From contig SECS01000016.1 in assembly GCA_004211435.1 (NCBI GenBank), forward strand, positions 1 through 64,000: 64,000 bases of DNA. The letters are read 5' to 3'. Under the pieces are notes generated by a model. It saw nothing but the letters and a program-made list of their open reading frames with translations, did no database searches and was not told the origin of the DNA. Numbering within the stretch: the stretch's first letter is position 1; every line of letters starts with the position of its first letter. Below are positions 27,590-35,342 of this stretch, piece after piece. This DNA is from Novosphingobium sp. Its GTDB lineage: Bacteria; Pseudomonadota; Alphaproteobacteria; Sphingomonadales; Sphingomonadaceae. The position numbers were made by a program, and so were the translations under genes.

Positions 27590-28834
27590 TTGCTCTATAA
27601 GGCCTACGAGTTGCAGCGCGCCATGCTCACCGGCGCGAGCGTCTGGGCATCCGTTACCGCGGAAATGCTCGCGAACCCGCTGTCGCCGTTCGGCGCCTTC
27701 GGTTTCGGCTCGGTAATGTCCTCGGCGCTCGACGTCTTCGCCCATGCGGCCGCGCCGCGCGGCAAGCCCGCCTTCGACATCGAGAGCGTCACCGTCGATG
27801 GCGAGACGCATGCCGTAACCGAGGCGATCGTGCTCCACCGCCCCTTCGGCAACCTGCTGCGCTTCACCCACGCCGGACTGGCCGAAGATGCGCCCAAGCT
27901 GCTGATCGTCGCGCCGATGAGCGGACACTACGCCACGCTGCTGCGCGGCACCGTCGCGCGCATGGCCGAGCGCGCCACCGTCTACATCACCGACTGGGCC
28001 GACGCGAAGACCGTTCCGGTGGAGACCGGCCGCTTCGATCTCGACGACTACATCGATTACCTGATCGCCTTCCTCGAGCACATCGGCCCCAACACTCACG
28101 TGATCGCGGTCTGCCAACCTTCGGTGCCGGCACTCGCCGCGACCGCGATCATGGGCGCCGACGGCAACCCGTGCCGGCCGACCACCCTGACGATGATGGG
28201 CGGGCCGATCGACACGCGCGAGGCGCCGACCAGCGTCAACGACCTCGCGACGACGCGGCCCTTCTCGTGGTTCGAGAACACGGTCATCGCCACGGTCCCC
28301 GCGATCTATCCGGGCGCGGGTCGCAAGGTCTATCCGGGCTTCCTCCAGCTCGCCGGCTTCATGTGGCAGAACATCAACACCCACCTGCAGAGCCACTACC
28401 AGATGTTCGAGCACCTGGTCGCCGGTGACGAGGACAGCGCCGATTCGACCAAGGCGTTCTACGACGAGTATCGCTCGGTCTGCGACATGACCGCAGAGTT
28501 CTACCTCCAGACGATCGAGCACGTGTTCCAGCGCCATTCGCTGCCCAAGGGCGAGTTCGTCCACCGCGGCAAGCCGATCGATCTGACCGCGATCCGCGAC
28601 ACCGCGATCCTCGCGATCGAGGGCGAGAAGGACGACATATCGGGCATCGGCCAAACCAAGGCCGCGCTGACGCTCGCTTCCAAGCTCGCGGCGAGCCGCA
28701 AGAAATACCATCTCGCGCCCGACGTGGGCCACTATGGCATCTTCAACGGCAGCAAGTGGCGCAAGTCGATCGCGCCGGTGGTCGAGGCCTGGATGGCGCA
28801 GCACGACAAGGCACGGCTGAAAGTCGTCGCCTAA
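27590..28834 (+). CDS. phaZ: Intracellular polyhydroxyalkanoate depolymerase
   Basis: 414 aa from a TTG at 27590 with CAGGAG eight bases upstream; the product then begins LYKAYELQRAM, the family's usual N-terminus. The lipase-box-like VCQPSVP has nucleophile C175, and the expected triad is completed by D348 or D349 (EGEKDDIS) and H381 (GHYGIFNG). A Cys in place of Ser is characteristic of the PhaZa1-type enzymes that degrade native PHB granules in the cytoplasm. Its presence implies stored PHA, although no phaC is in the window. It is divergent from the ABC exporter gene. Confidence 0.92.
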   Translation: MLYKAYELQRAMLTGASVWASVTAEMLANPLSPFGAFGFGSVMSSALDVFAHAAAPRGKPAFDIESVTVDGETHAVTEAIVLHRPFGNLLRFTHAGLAEDAPKLLIVAPMSGHYATLLRGTVARMAERATVYITDWADAKTVPVETGRFDLDDYIDYLIAFLEHIGPNTHVIAVCQPSVPALAATAIMGADGNPCRPTTLTMMGGPIDTREAPTSVNDLATTRPFSWFENTVIATVPAIYPGAGRKVYPGFLQLAGFMWQNINTHLQSHYQMFEHLVAGDEDSADSTKAFYDEYRSVCDMTAEFYLQTIEHVFQRHSLPKGEFVHRGKPIDLTAIRDTAILAIEGEKDDISGIGQTKAALTLASKLAASRKKYHLAPDVGHYGIFNGSKWRKSIAPVVEAWMAQHDKARLKVVA

Positions 28835-28938
28835 AAACCGCCGTGCACGGCCGGAATGCACGTTAATTCCGTTCAAGAGTGGAACCGCTTTCAATCCGAT
28901 ATGGCGATTTCTTCACGTTCTCCCTATATCGGAAAGCT

Positions 28939-29649
28939 ATGTCGGCGGGATTGAAACGACGGGATGTCATCAAGGGCGGGCTCATCGGAGCCGCTGCGCT
29001 CGCCGTGCCGGCGCGCGCACTGGCCGATCCGCTGGGCGATGCCTTCGACCACACCTTCGTGCCGCCGGCAGCTCCCGCAGCGCCGACGCCCCCGGCGCTG
29101 ACCGTTCCGGCGGTTCCCGATCCCAACCCCGTCTACGATCGCCGCGTGCTCGAGATTGCCCAGCGCGAGGTCGCGCGTGCCGGCAATGCCGTCTGGCGCC
29201 GCGACATCGCAGGCATCGCCGATTTTGCTCGCCCTTCGTCGCTACCGCGATTCCACTTCGCCAATCTCGAGAACGGCACGGTCCGCTCGTTCCTCGTCGC
29301 CCATGGCCGCGGCTCGGATCCCGAGCATGACGGCTGGCTCAAGCAGTTCTCGAACGTACCCGGCTCGGAGGCCACCTCGCGCGGCGGCTACCTGACCTGC
29401 GAATGGTACAAGGGCAAGTACGGCACCTCGATCCGCCTGGTCGGGCTCGATCCCGACAATTCGCTCGCCCTGCCCCGCGCGATCGTCGTCCATCCGGCCT
29501 GGTACGTCGATCCGTCGATGGTCTCGAAGTGGGGCAAGATCGGCCGCAGCGAGGGCTGCTTCGCCATGGCACCGGGTGATTTCAACGAGGCACTCTGGCA
29601 CCTTTCGGGCGGTCGCCTGCTCTACGCCGACCGCATCACCTTGGTCTGA
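28939..29649 (+). CDS. Tat-exported murein L,D-transpeptidase catalytic-domain protein (YkuD_2 type)
   Basis: 236 aa from the ATG at 28939 (GGAAAG upstream). The N-terminus LKRRDVIKGGLIGAAALAVPARALA is a twin-arginine signal. The mature domain contains H185 (IVVHPAWYV) and GRSEGCFAM with C207, the His/Cys pair of the YkuD_2 family. Substrates are presumably peptidoglycan stem peptides, though Tat export of such a protein is notable. It follows phaZ by about 100 bases. A classical YkuD enzyme is encoded at 2376-3029. Confidence 0.8.
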   Translation: MSAGLKRRDVIKGGLIGAAALAVPARALADPLGDAFDHTFVPPAAPAAPTPPALTVPAVPDPNPVYDRRVLEIAQREVARAGNAVWRRDIAGIADFARPSSLPRFHFANLENGTVRSFLVAHGRGSDPEHDGWLKQFSNVPGSEATSRGGYLTCEWYKGKYGTSIRLVGLDPDNSLALPRAIVVHPAWYVDPSMVSKWGKIGRSEGCFAMAPGDFNEALWHLSGGRLLYADRITLV

Positions 29650-29760
29650 TCGCACCGCGGCAACGTCGCGACCACGATAATGTCCATGATTTGAACCGGA
29701 TTCTCGGCCAGCACCTGCCGGCCAATCGACACACGCGAATACCAATGTTACGGCACCGTC

Positions 29761-30357
29761 ATGGAAGCCGCCGTCAGTCGTATCAGCAGGGAAGGCCCCA
29801 GCGACGCCCGCCAGGTACGCTCGCGCAACGCATTGACCGGTGCCCTGCTCGAACTGCTCGAGGAAAAACCGTTCGACCAGCTGACAATCCGCGAGATCTC
29901 GGCGCGCGCAGGAACGGGCTACGCCACGTTCTTCCGCCATTATCCGACCAAGGAAGCCCTGCTCAGCGATGTCGCCTCGGAAGAAATCGCCGACCTGCTC
30001 GCCCGCACGCTGCCGGTGCTCTACGATTCCAACAGCTTTGAATCGACGCGCGCGCTGTGCGGTCACGTCGCCGAGCACCGCAATCTCTGGGCCGCATTGC
30101 TGACGGGCGGCGCCGCGGGGATCGTTCGCGAGGAATTCATCCGCCAGGCCCGGCAGCTGCCGCGCGACATGGTCGAGCGCAAGTCGTGGCTCCCCGCCGA
30201 CCTCGGCGTGGTCTACGGCACCGGCGGAACGATCGACCTTCTCGCCTGGTGGCTTTCGCAGGACGAGGCCTATTCGCCCGAAGAGATCGCCGCGATCCTC
30301 AATCGCCTGATCATCGCCCCCCTTATCAGCGGTGAACGCTCACCCGCTTCGGCATAG
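29761..30357 (+). CDS. TetR-family transcriptional regulator
   Basis: 198 aa. The N-terminal helix-turn-helix is DQLTIREISARAGTGYATFFRHYPTKEALLSDV (about 38-70), a standard TetR DNA-binding domain. The C-terminal ligand domain has no assignable specificity. It lies upstream of the xdhC-type gene on the same strand with a 43-base gap, and could control it or the neighbouring genes. No ribosome site is clear at the ATG, so translation may begin elsewhere or be weak. Confidence 0.85.
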   Translation: MEAAVSRISREGPSDARQVRSRNALTGALLELLEEKPFDQLTIREISARAGTGYATFFRHYPTKEALLSDVASEEIADLLARTLPVLYDSNSFESTRALCGHVAEHRNLWAALLTGGAAGIVREEFIRQARQLPRDMVERKSWLPADLGVVYGTGGTIDLLAWWLSQDEAYSPEEIAAILNRLIIAPLISGERSPASA

Positions 30358-30400
30358 GGCTGCCTTGCCGTTCTATGAGACGGTACATATCATAGCTGTG

Positions 30401-31384
30401 ATGATCGAAGACGACGTGATCGCCGATGCCGACTGGCCCCTGTTCGGCTGGAGCGACGACGTGCGCCCCATGCTGGCCCGCGCCCTCGCCGCCGGCCGGC
30501 CCGCTGCATTGGCCACGCTCTACAAGGTCGAAGGCAGCGCCCCCCGCGGACCGGGCGCGCAGATGCTGTTCGACGGCCGCCAGGCCAGCGGCTATTTCTC
30601 GGGCGACTGTATCGAGGGCGACGTTGCCCGCCATGCCGCCGAAGTGCTGGCAGACGGCGCGCCGCGCCGTCTCCACTACGGCATGGGCAGCCCCTGGATC
30701 GACATCCGGCTGCGTTGTGGCGGAGCGCTGCACGTCCTGCTCGAAAGGATCGATCCCGACAGCCCGGCGGCGCAGGCCCTGCTCGAGAATGCGCGCGAGC
30801 GCCGCCCCTGCCTCTGGTCGACCGACGGAACCGATCAGCAAGTGCTCGTGGGCGACGACGCGCCCCTGCTCTCGCTGACCCAGGATCCTCTGCGGATCGA
30901 GCGCCGCTACGATCCGCCGCGGCGGCTGATCGTCTCGGGCGGCGATCCTGGCGCCCTGGCTCTGGCGCAACTCGCCGCCGAAGCTCAGTTCGAAACGCTG
31001 CTGCTGCGCCCCGGAGGACCCGAGGGCCCTTCCCCCTTCTCCAAGGTCACCTATCTGCGCGGCGAACCGTCGGCGCTCCTGCCCGAGATCGGCGTCGATC
31101 GCTGGACCGCCTATGTCGGCGCGACGCACGAGGATCATCATGACCTCGGCGGCTGCCTCCACGCGCTGCGCCACGGCGCCGGCTATGTCGCTATGATCGG
31201 CGCCAAGTCGCGTGCACCCACGCGGCTCGCGGCGCTCGCAGCCGCCGGCGCGACCGCAGAGGAACTGGCCCGCCTGCACCTGTCGCCGGGCATCGCCGGG
31301 CTAGGCAAGGCCCCCTGGGAGGTCGCGGTGGGCATCCTGGCCGAGATCATGCAGGCGTTGAACCCCACCCGGGAACGCGCGTGA
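30401..31384 (+). CDS. XdhC/CoxI family molybdenum-enzyme maturation protein
   Basis: 327 aa from the ATG at 30401. An N-terminal XdhC/CoxI domain (ALATLYKVEGSAPRGPGAQMLFDGRQASGYFSGDCIEGDVARHA, about 36-80) is followed by a Rossmann-like XdhC C-terminal domain (RRLIVSGGDPGALALAQLA near 175, GYVAMIGAKSRAPTRLAAL near 265). XdhC binds molybdenum cofactor and helps insert the sulfurated form into xanthine-oxidase family enzymes. Its stop overlaps the next gene's GTG (GTGA). A likely client, the hydroxylase large subunit, is encoded at 45299-47536. Confidence 0.88.
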   Translation: MIEDDVIADADWPLFGWSDDVRPMLARALAAGRPAALATLYKVEGSAPRGPGAQMLFDGRQASGYFSGDCIEGDVARHAAEVLADGAPRRLHYGMGSPWIDIRLRCGGALHVLLERIDPDSPAAQALLENARERRPCLWSTDGTDQQVLVGDDAPLLSLTQDPLRIERRYDPPRRLIVSGGDPGALALAQLAAEAQFETLLLRPGGPEGPSPFSKVTYLRGEPSALLPEIGVDRWTAYVGATHEDHHDLGGCLHALRHGAGYVAMIGAKSRAPTRLAALAAAGATAEELARLHLSPGIAGLGKAPWEVAVGILAEIMQALNPTRERA

Positions 31385-31953
31385 CCACGCCGCTCGTCGC
31401 GGTCGTCCTGGCCGCCGGCGCTGCACGGCGCTTCGGTGGCGACAAGCTCTCCGCGTCGTTCCGCGGCGAACCGCTGCTGCATCACGCGATTCGCGCTGCG
31501 CGTGCGGCGCCAGTCGAACGCGTCATCGTCGTCTGCGGCGATCGCGTCGATTTCGGCGACTGGCCGGCAGTCCCCCCGATCGAGCGCGTGTGCATCGCAA
31601 GCACCGCGCTTTCCGAATCGCTCCAGGCCGGCGTCGCCGCGGCTGGTGAAGTCACGGGGGTCTTCATCTTCCTCGGCGACATGCCGCTGATCCCGCACGA
31701 CGTCGCGGCCCGGCTCGCCGCGGTTCTGGACGATCGCTTCGCTGCCGTGCCCCGCCACGCGGGCAAGAACGGCCATCCCGTCCTGCTGGCGGCGCGCGCC
31801 TTTCCCGAGATCGCCCGGCTGGCGGGTGACGAGGGCGCGGGCCGCCTGCTCAAGCAGCGCGACGACCTGGCTTTCGTCGAAGTGGCCGACGACGGTATCC
31901 TGCTCGACGTCGATCGCGCCGAGGATCTCACCCGCCTGCAAGCCCGGCGCTGA
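31381..31953 (+). CDS. Molybdenum cofactor nucleotidyltransferase (MocA/MobA-like)
   Basis: 190 aa from a GTG overlapping the xdhC-type stop by four bases. The N-terminal VVLAAGAARRFGGDKL is the MobA-like NTP-binding signature, and GDMPLI (about 100-105) is the conserved metal-binding DMP motif. MocA attaches CMP to molybdopterin to make the dinucleotide cofactor used by xanthine-oxidase family enzymes of the CO dehydrogenase or isoquinoline oxidoreductase type. The coupling with XdhC supports this over a guanylyltransferase role. Confidence 0.88.
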   Translation: MTTPLVAVVLAAGAARRFGGDKLSASFRGEPLLHHAIRAARAAPVERVIVVCGDRVDFGDWPAVPPIERVCIASTALSESLQAGVAAAGEVTGVFIFLGDMPLIPHDVAARLAAVLDDRFAAVPRHAGKNGHPVLLAARAFPEIARLAGDEGAGRLLKQRDDLAFVEVADDGILLDVDRAEDLTRLQARR

Positions 31954-31975
31954 CAAGCTTCCGCTCGACATCGGC

Positions 31976-31989
31976 TGAACATCTGTACA
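31976..31989. promoter_or_regulatory. TGAACA-TC-TGTACA dyad before the OYE gene
   Basis: An imperfect palindrome (one mismatch from TGAACAnnTGTTCA) 55 bases upstream of the ATG at 32045. It resembles the sites at 19169-19180 and 40211-40224. Confidence 0.4.
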
Positions 31990-32044
31990 AATTGCTTGGC
32001 GAACGCGCCGCTCAGAAGGCGTGAGTGACATTCCCGGAGAGCCC

Positions 32045-33193
32045 ATGACCGATTTCAGCGGCCTGTTCACACCGTTCCAGCTCGGCAGGTTCACCCTGCC
32101 CAACCGCTTCGTCTTCCCGCCGATGGGGCTCGAGGTCTGCGAAGGTGGCATCCCCGGTGACGATGCCGCCGAATACTACGCACGGCGCGCGCAGGGCGGC
32201 GCCAGCCTGGTGATCACCGAGGGCGCCTATATCGATCACCCTTCGTCTGGCGACAATCCGATGCTCGGCCGCTTCCACGGCGACGACGCCTGGGACGCCT
32301 GGCGCAACGTCGCCACCAAGGTCCACCGCGAGGGCGGGATCTGCCTGCCCGAACTCTGGCACGTCGGCCTCGTCTACCGCGGCCCCGACGTGCTCGTCGG
32401 CAACGACGTCGAATTCCGCGACGAGCTCGGTCAGGTCAGCCCCTCGGGCTACATCGCGCCTGGCAAGCAGGTGACCGAGGGCATGACCCAGGCGCAGATC
32501 GACGAGGTCATCGCCGCCTATGCACGCGGCGCGGCCAAGGCGGTCGAGCTCGGCTTCGACGGGATCGAGCTCCACGGCGCGCACGGCTACGTCATCGACC
32601 AGTTCCTGTGGAAGGCGCTCAACCACCGCAGCGACCGCTATGGCGGCTCGCCGCGCGCGCGCGGCCAGTTCGCCGCCGAAGTCGTGCGCGCCTGCCGCGC
32701 GCAGCTCGAACCCGGCATGCCGATCATCATGCGCATGTCCAACTGGAAGATGGTCGATTTCAACGCGCGCCTGGCCGATACGCCCCAGGAGCTCGAAGCG
32801 CTGCTCGCACCGATCGTCGAGGCCGGGGTCGAGCTGTTCGACTGCTCGCAGCGCCGCTTCTGGGAACCCTGCTTCCCCGAGATCGACGATCGCAATCTTG
32901 CCGGCTGGGTCAAGGCGGTGACCGGCGTGCCGACCTGCACGATCGGCTCGATCGGGCTCGATCTCGATTTCCTGGTCAGCCTCAGCGAAGGCAAGACCGC
33001 CGAGCTCGATCTGGCCAAGCTCGACGAGCTGATGCGCCGCTTCGATCGCGGCGACTTCGACCTGATCGCGGTCGGTCGCGCGATGATCGCCGAACCCGAT
33101 TGGCCCAAGCTGGTCCAGGCCGGCGCGCTCGATCAGCTCAAACCTTTCGCGACCAGCCTGATGGCCGATCCGCTCATGGCGCATGTAAAATAG
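32045..33193 (+). CDS. NADH:flavin oxidoreductase, old yellow enzyme family
   Basis: 382 aa from the ATG at 32045 with CGGAGAG upstream. TIM-barrel OYE features include LPNRFVFPPMGL (FMN site), the active-site ELWHVGLVYRG, and HGAHGYVIDQFLWKALNHRSDRYGGS, followed by the C-terminal DLIAVGRAMIAEPDWPKLV phosphate-binding region. There is no C-terminal [4Fe-4S]/FAD extension, so this is a single-domain enzyme that reduces activated C=C bonds using FMN. The substrate is unknown; the setting suggests catabolism of a cyclic or unsaturated compound. Confidence 0.87.
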   Translation: MTDFSGLFTPFQLGRFTLPNRFVFPPMGLEVCEGGIPGDDAAEYYARRAQGGASLVITEGAYIDHPSSGDNPMLGRFHGDDAWDAWRNVATKVHREGGICLPELWHVGLVYRGPDVLVGNDVEFRDELGQVSPSGYIAPGKQVTEGMTQAQIDEVIAAYARGAAKAVELGFDGIELHGAHGYVIDQFLWKALNHRSDRYGGSPRARGQFAAEVVRACRAQLEPGMPIIMRMSNWKMVDFNARLADTPQELEALLAPIVEAGVELFDCSQRRFWEPCFPEIDDRNLAGWVKAVTGVPTCTIGSIGLDLDFLVSLSEGKTAELDLAKLDELMRRFDRGDFDLIAVGRAMIAEPDWPKLVQAGALDQLKPFATSLMADPLMAHVK

Positions 33194-33198
33194 GGAAG

Positions 33199-33225
33199 GT
33201 GAGGCGCGCGTCAGCGGCGCCTCAC
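33199..33225 (+). terminator. Hairpin after the OYE gene
   Basis: GTGAGGCGC (33199-33207) and GCGCCTCAC (33217-33225) form a perfect 9-bp stem five bases after the OYE stop. There is no T-run, but the position fits a terminator for the plus strand, and it also flanks the minus-strand small gene at 33247. Confidence 0.6.
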
Positions 33226-33246
33226 GAATTCACCCGCTCGATGAAT

Positions 33247-33432
33247 TCAGAGCAGGTGTGTCTTGAGCGGGGCGCTTTCGCCGCCCAGCGAAAGCTGCGA
33301 GAGCGAGAACCAGCGCCGCGGGCTGCCATTGATGCCCTCCAGTCGCGCATGATCGTCCTTGATCGCCAGAACCCGGCGCAACATCCGTTCGCCTTTGGCG
33401 AAAACAATCGATCCAATCTGAATTTGCCGCAT
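33247..33432 (-). CDS. Small hypothetical protein, 61 aa
   Basis: 61 codons with a convincing ribosome site (GGAGGAAG, four bases before the ATG at 33432). The product is basic and begins MRQIQIGSIVFAKGERML, with the later segment VLAIKDDHARLEGINGSPRRWF. The alternation of short strands resembles a small SH3- or KOW-like barrel, but I do not recognise a family. It sits between the OYE terminator and the TetR gene, on the same strand as the latter. The ribosome site and hairpin-bounded position favour a real gene. Confidence 0.5.
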   Translation of the reverse strand: MRQIQIGSIVFAKGERMLRRVLAIKDDHARLEGINGSPRRWFSLSQLSLGGESAPLKTHLL

Positions 33433-33537
33433 GGCGCTTCCTCCGAGTCGATTAACCTAAGATAAACCAAGTCCGACCAATCTCAAGCGACTCAGTAGAC
33501 TTTTTACCCCACCTTGCGCACGGCCCGTCGCGCGCCG

Positions 33538-34281
33538 TCAGATCCCGTCACGCAGTTTTTTATTCAACGAATCCAATACCTCGGCCACCTCTGCGGCATG
33601 GGCCCTGAGCCGCCGGTTCTCGCGTTCGATCAGTCCCCGATCCTGCGCAGGCAAGGCCCCATGCAGAAACAGTCGCACGCAGTAGCGCGTGTGGCGATCG
33701 ATCGAGTCGTCGTCGAACGCAACACCCCAGGCGGCCGTGCTCGCCGGACCGCCGACGACGAGGTGGAGGAACGCCAGCGCCGCCTCCTGGGCTTCGGGCG
33801 CGGGGGCATCGGCGGGCAGCAGGCGGCGACGGAACAGGTCGGCCAGATAGTCCAGGGTCGGCTCGGTCCCCATGCGCGTGTTGGCGGCGGCGATTTCGGG
33901 CATGGAAACCGAGACCGCGTTGCTCAGCCGCAGCAGCCGCAGGCCCGCAGGGCTGAGGATGTTGGTCAGGAGCATCTGCGCGATCGCCAGCAGCGCCTTT
34001 TCCAGGTCGTCGACCTCGGCCGCACGCAGCCGCGCCACGGGCACCATCCACTCGTCGATCGCGCGCGCCAGCGCCGCCTTGAACAACGCTTCCTTGTCGG
34101 CGTACCGCGCATAGACCGTACGCTTGGCCATGCCCGCCGCGGCGGTGATCGCGTCGATGCTCGTGCGCTCGAAGCCGTGCTCGAGGAACAGGTCGAGCGC
34201 AATGTCGAGCAATTGCTCGTCGCTGAGCGTCGGCCGCCCGGGCCGGCGCAGGATCGGTGGCGATGTTTGCATTTCGGCCAT
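33538..34281 (-). CDS. TetR-family regulator, divergent from the dioxygenase-LLM cassette
   Basis: 247 aa. The DNA-binding domain GRPTLSDEQLLDIALDLFLEHGFERTSIDAITAAAGMAKRTVYARYADKEALF (about 15-66) is typical of AcrR/TetR proteins, and a C-terminal domain of about 130 residues (TetR_C-like) binds the effector. It is transcribed away from the cassette at 34433-37514. Two matching palindromes, one directly in front of its own ATG and one before the cassette, suggest autorepression and cassette control by this protein. Confidence 0.88.
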   Translation of the reverse strand: MAEMQTSPPILRRPGRPTLSDEQLLDIALDLFLEHGFERTSIDAITAAAGMAKRTVYARYADKEALFKAALARAIDEWMVPVARLRAAEVDDLEKALLAIAQMLLTNILSPAGLRLLRLSNAVSVSMPEIAAANTRMGTEPTLDYLADLFRRRLLPADAPAPEAQEAALAFLHLVVGGPASTAAWGVAFDDDSIDRHTRYCVRLFLHGALPAQDRGLIERENRRLRAHAAEVAEVLDSLNKKLRDGI

Positions 34282-34288
34282 CGCCCGA

Positions 34289-34301
34289 CATTGAAACGAT
34301 G
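34289..34301. promoter_or_regulatory. Putative TetR operator 1
   Basis: CATTGAAACGATG, an imperfect palindrome of pattern CATnGnnnCnATG, ends eight bases from the start codon of the TetR gene (34281, minus strand). Its central ten bases, TTGAAACGAT, recur exactly in operator 2. Binding here would block the regulator's own expression. Confidence 0.5.
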
Positions 34302-34361
34302 CAAGTGACTATTCAAGCCAATTCCGCAAAAAACGCTCTCGACGGTATCATATCGGCTTGC

Positions 34362-34374
34362 TATTGAAACGATA
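34362..34374. promoter_or_regulatory. Putative TetR operator 2
   Basis: TATTGAAACGATA, pattern TATnGnnnCnATA, shares TTGAAACGAT with operator 1 exactly 73 bases away (about seven helical turns). It lies about 60 bases before the first dioxygenase ATG, within an AT-rich stretch suited to a promoter. Confidence 0.5.
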
Positions 34375-34432
34375 AGAGTAACAAATGATCTGCAGCCGAG
34401 TCGGCCTGACGGACATGGAGAGGATGCCAGCC

Positions 34433-35314
34433 ATGGCGCTTTCGTCGATCGATCTGTCCCCCCGCATGGGATCGCAGGTGGACATCACCAAGGCCGACCT
34501 GCTCAGCGGCGAACGCGCGCAGGATATCCGCGCGTTGCTCGACGCGCGCGGCGTGCTGTTGTTTCGCGGGATCGCACCCGACGATGCCGAGCTGCGCACG
34601 ATTTCGCGCTCGCTCGGCGACCTGCGGCTCGGTGCGTCGAAGCGCGGCACCGACGGGCGCACGCTCAACGAAGGCGAAGAGGGCGTGATGAAGATCTCGC
34701 TCGATAGCAAGGTGAACCCGGACTACGCGCGGTTCCTGCCCGGCAACCACCTCTGGCACATGGACGGCACCTACGAGCCGGTACCGCCGCTGGCGACGCT
34801 GTTCACCCCGTTCAAGCTGTCGCAGACCGGTGGCGACACCTGCTTCGCCAACACCTATGCCGCCTTCGAGGACCTGCCCGAGGGCGAGCGCGCCGCGCTC
34901 GAACAACTGCGCGTGGTCCACACGATGCAGGCGGCGCTGTTCCCGGTGATGCGCGACGTCACGCCCGAGGAATTCGCGGTCTGGTATAGCTATCCGCAGC
35001 GCTCGCATCCGCTCGTCTGGCACCATCGCTCTGGCCGCAAGTCGCTCGTGCTCAGCACCTCCGGCGCTTATGTCGAGGGCATGGCCCAGGCCGAGAGCCA
35101 CGACCTGCTCGAACGGCTGATGCGCCACGCGACGCAGGACGAGTACGTCTATCGCCACAAGTGGCAGCTCGGTGATCTCGTCATCTGGGACAACACCGGC
35201 GCCATGCACCGCGTCCTGCCCTTCGACCGCGAGAGCGGCCGCGAGTTCCACCGCGCCACGCTCAACGGCGAGGAACCAATCACATCGACCAGCGAACGCC
35301 TGGTCTCCGCCTGA
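34433..35314 (+). CDS. TauD/TfdA-family Fe(II)/2-oxoglutarate dioxygenase (first)
   Basis: 293 aa from the ATG at 34433 with GGAGAGGA upstream. The iron facial triad is H109-M-D111 and H259 (NTGAMHR), with R274 the expected 2-oxoglutarate anchor. The family oxidises taurine, phenoxyacetates, alkyl sulfates and similar compounds, releasing succinate and CO2. The segment SKRGTDGRTLNEGEEG is unlike TauD or TfdA, so the substrate is open. It is first gene of a three-gene cassette with an LLM monooxygenase (28 bases on) and a second dioxygenase. Confidence 0.87.
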   Translation: MALSSIDLSPRMGSQVDITKADLLSGERAQDIRALLDARGVLLFRGIAPDDAELRTISRSLGDLRLGASKRGTDGRTLNEGEEGVMKISLDSKVNPDYARFLPGNHLWHMDGTYEPVPPLATLFTPFKLSQTGGDTCFANTYAAFEDLPEGERAALEQLRVVHTMQAALFPVMRDVTPEEFAVWYSYPQRSHPLVWHHRSGRKSLVLSTSGAYVEGMAQAESHDLLERLMRHATQDEYVYRHKWQLGDLVIWDNTGAMHRVLPFDRESGREFHRATLNGEEPITSTSERLVSA

Positions 35315-35342
35315 CAATCAAGACTTTCGAGGAGAGAACATC

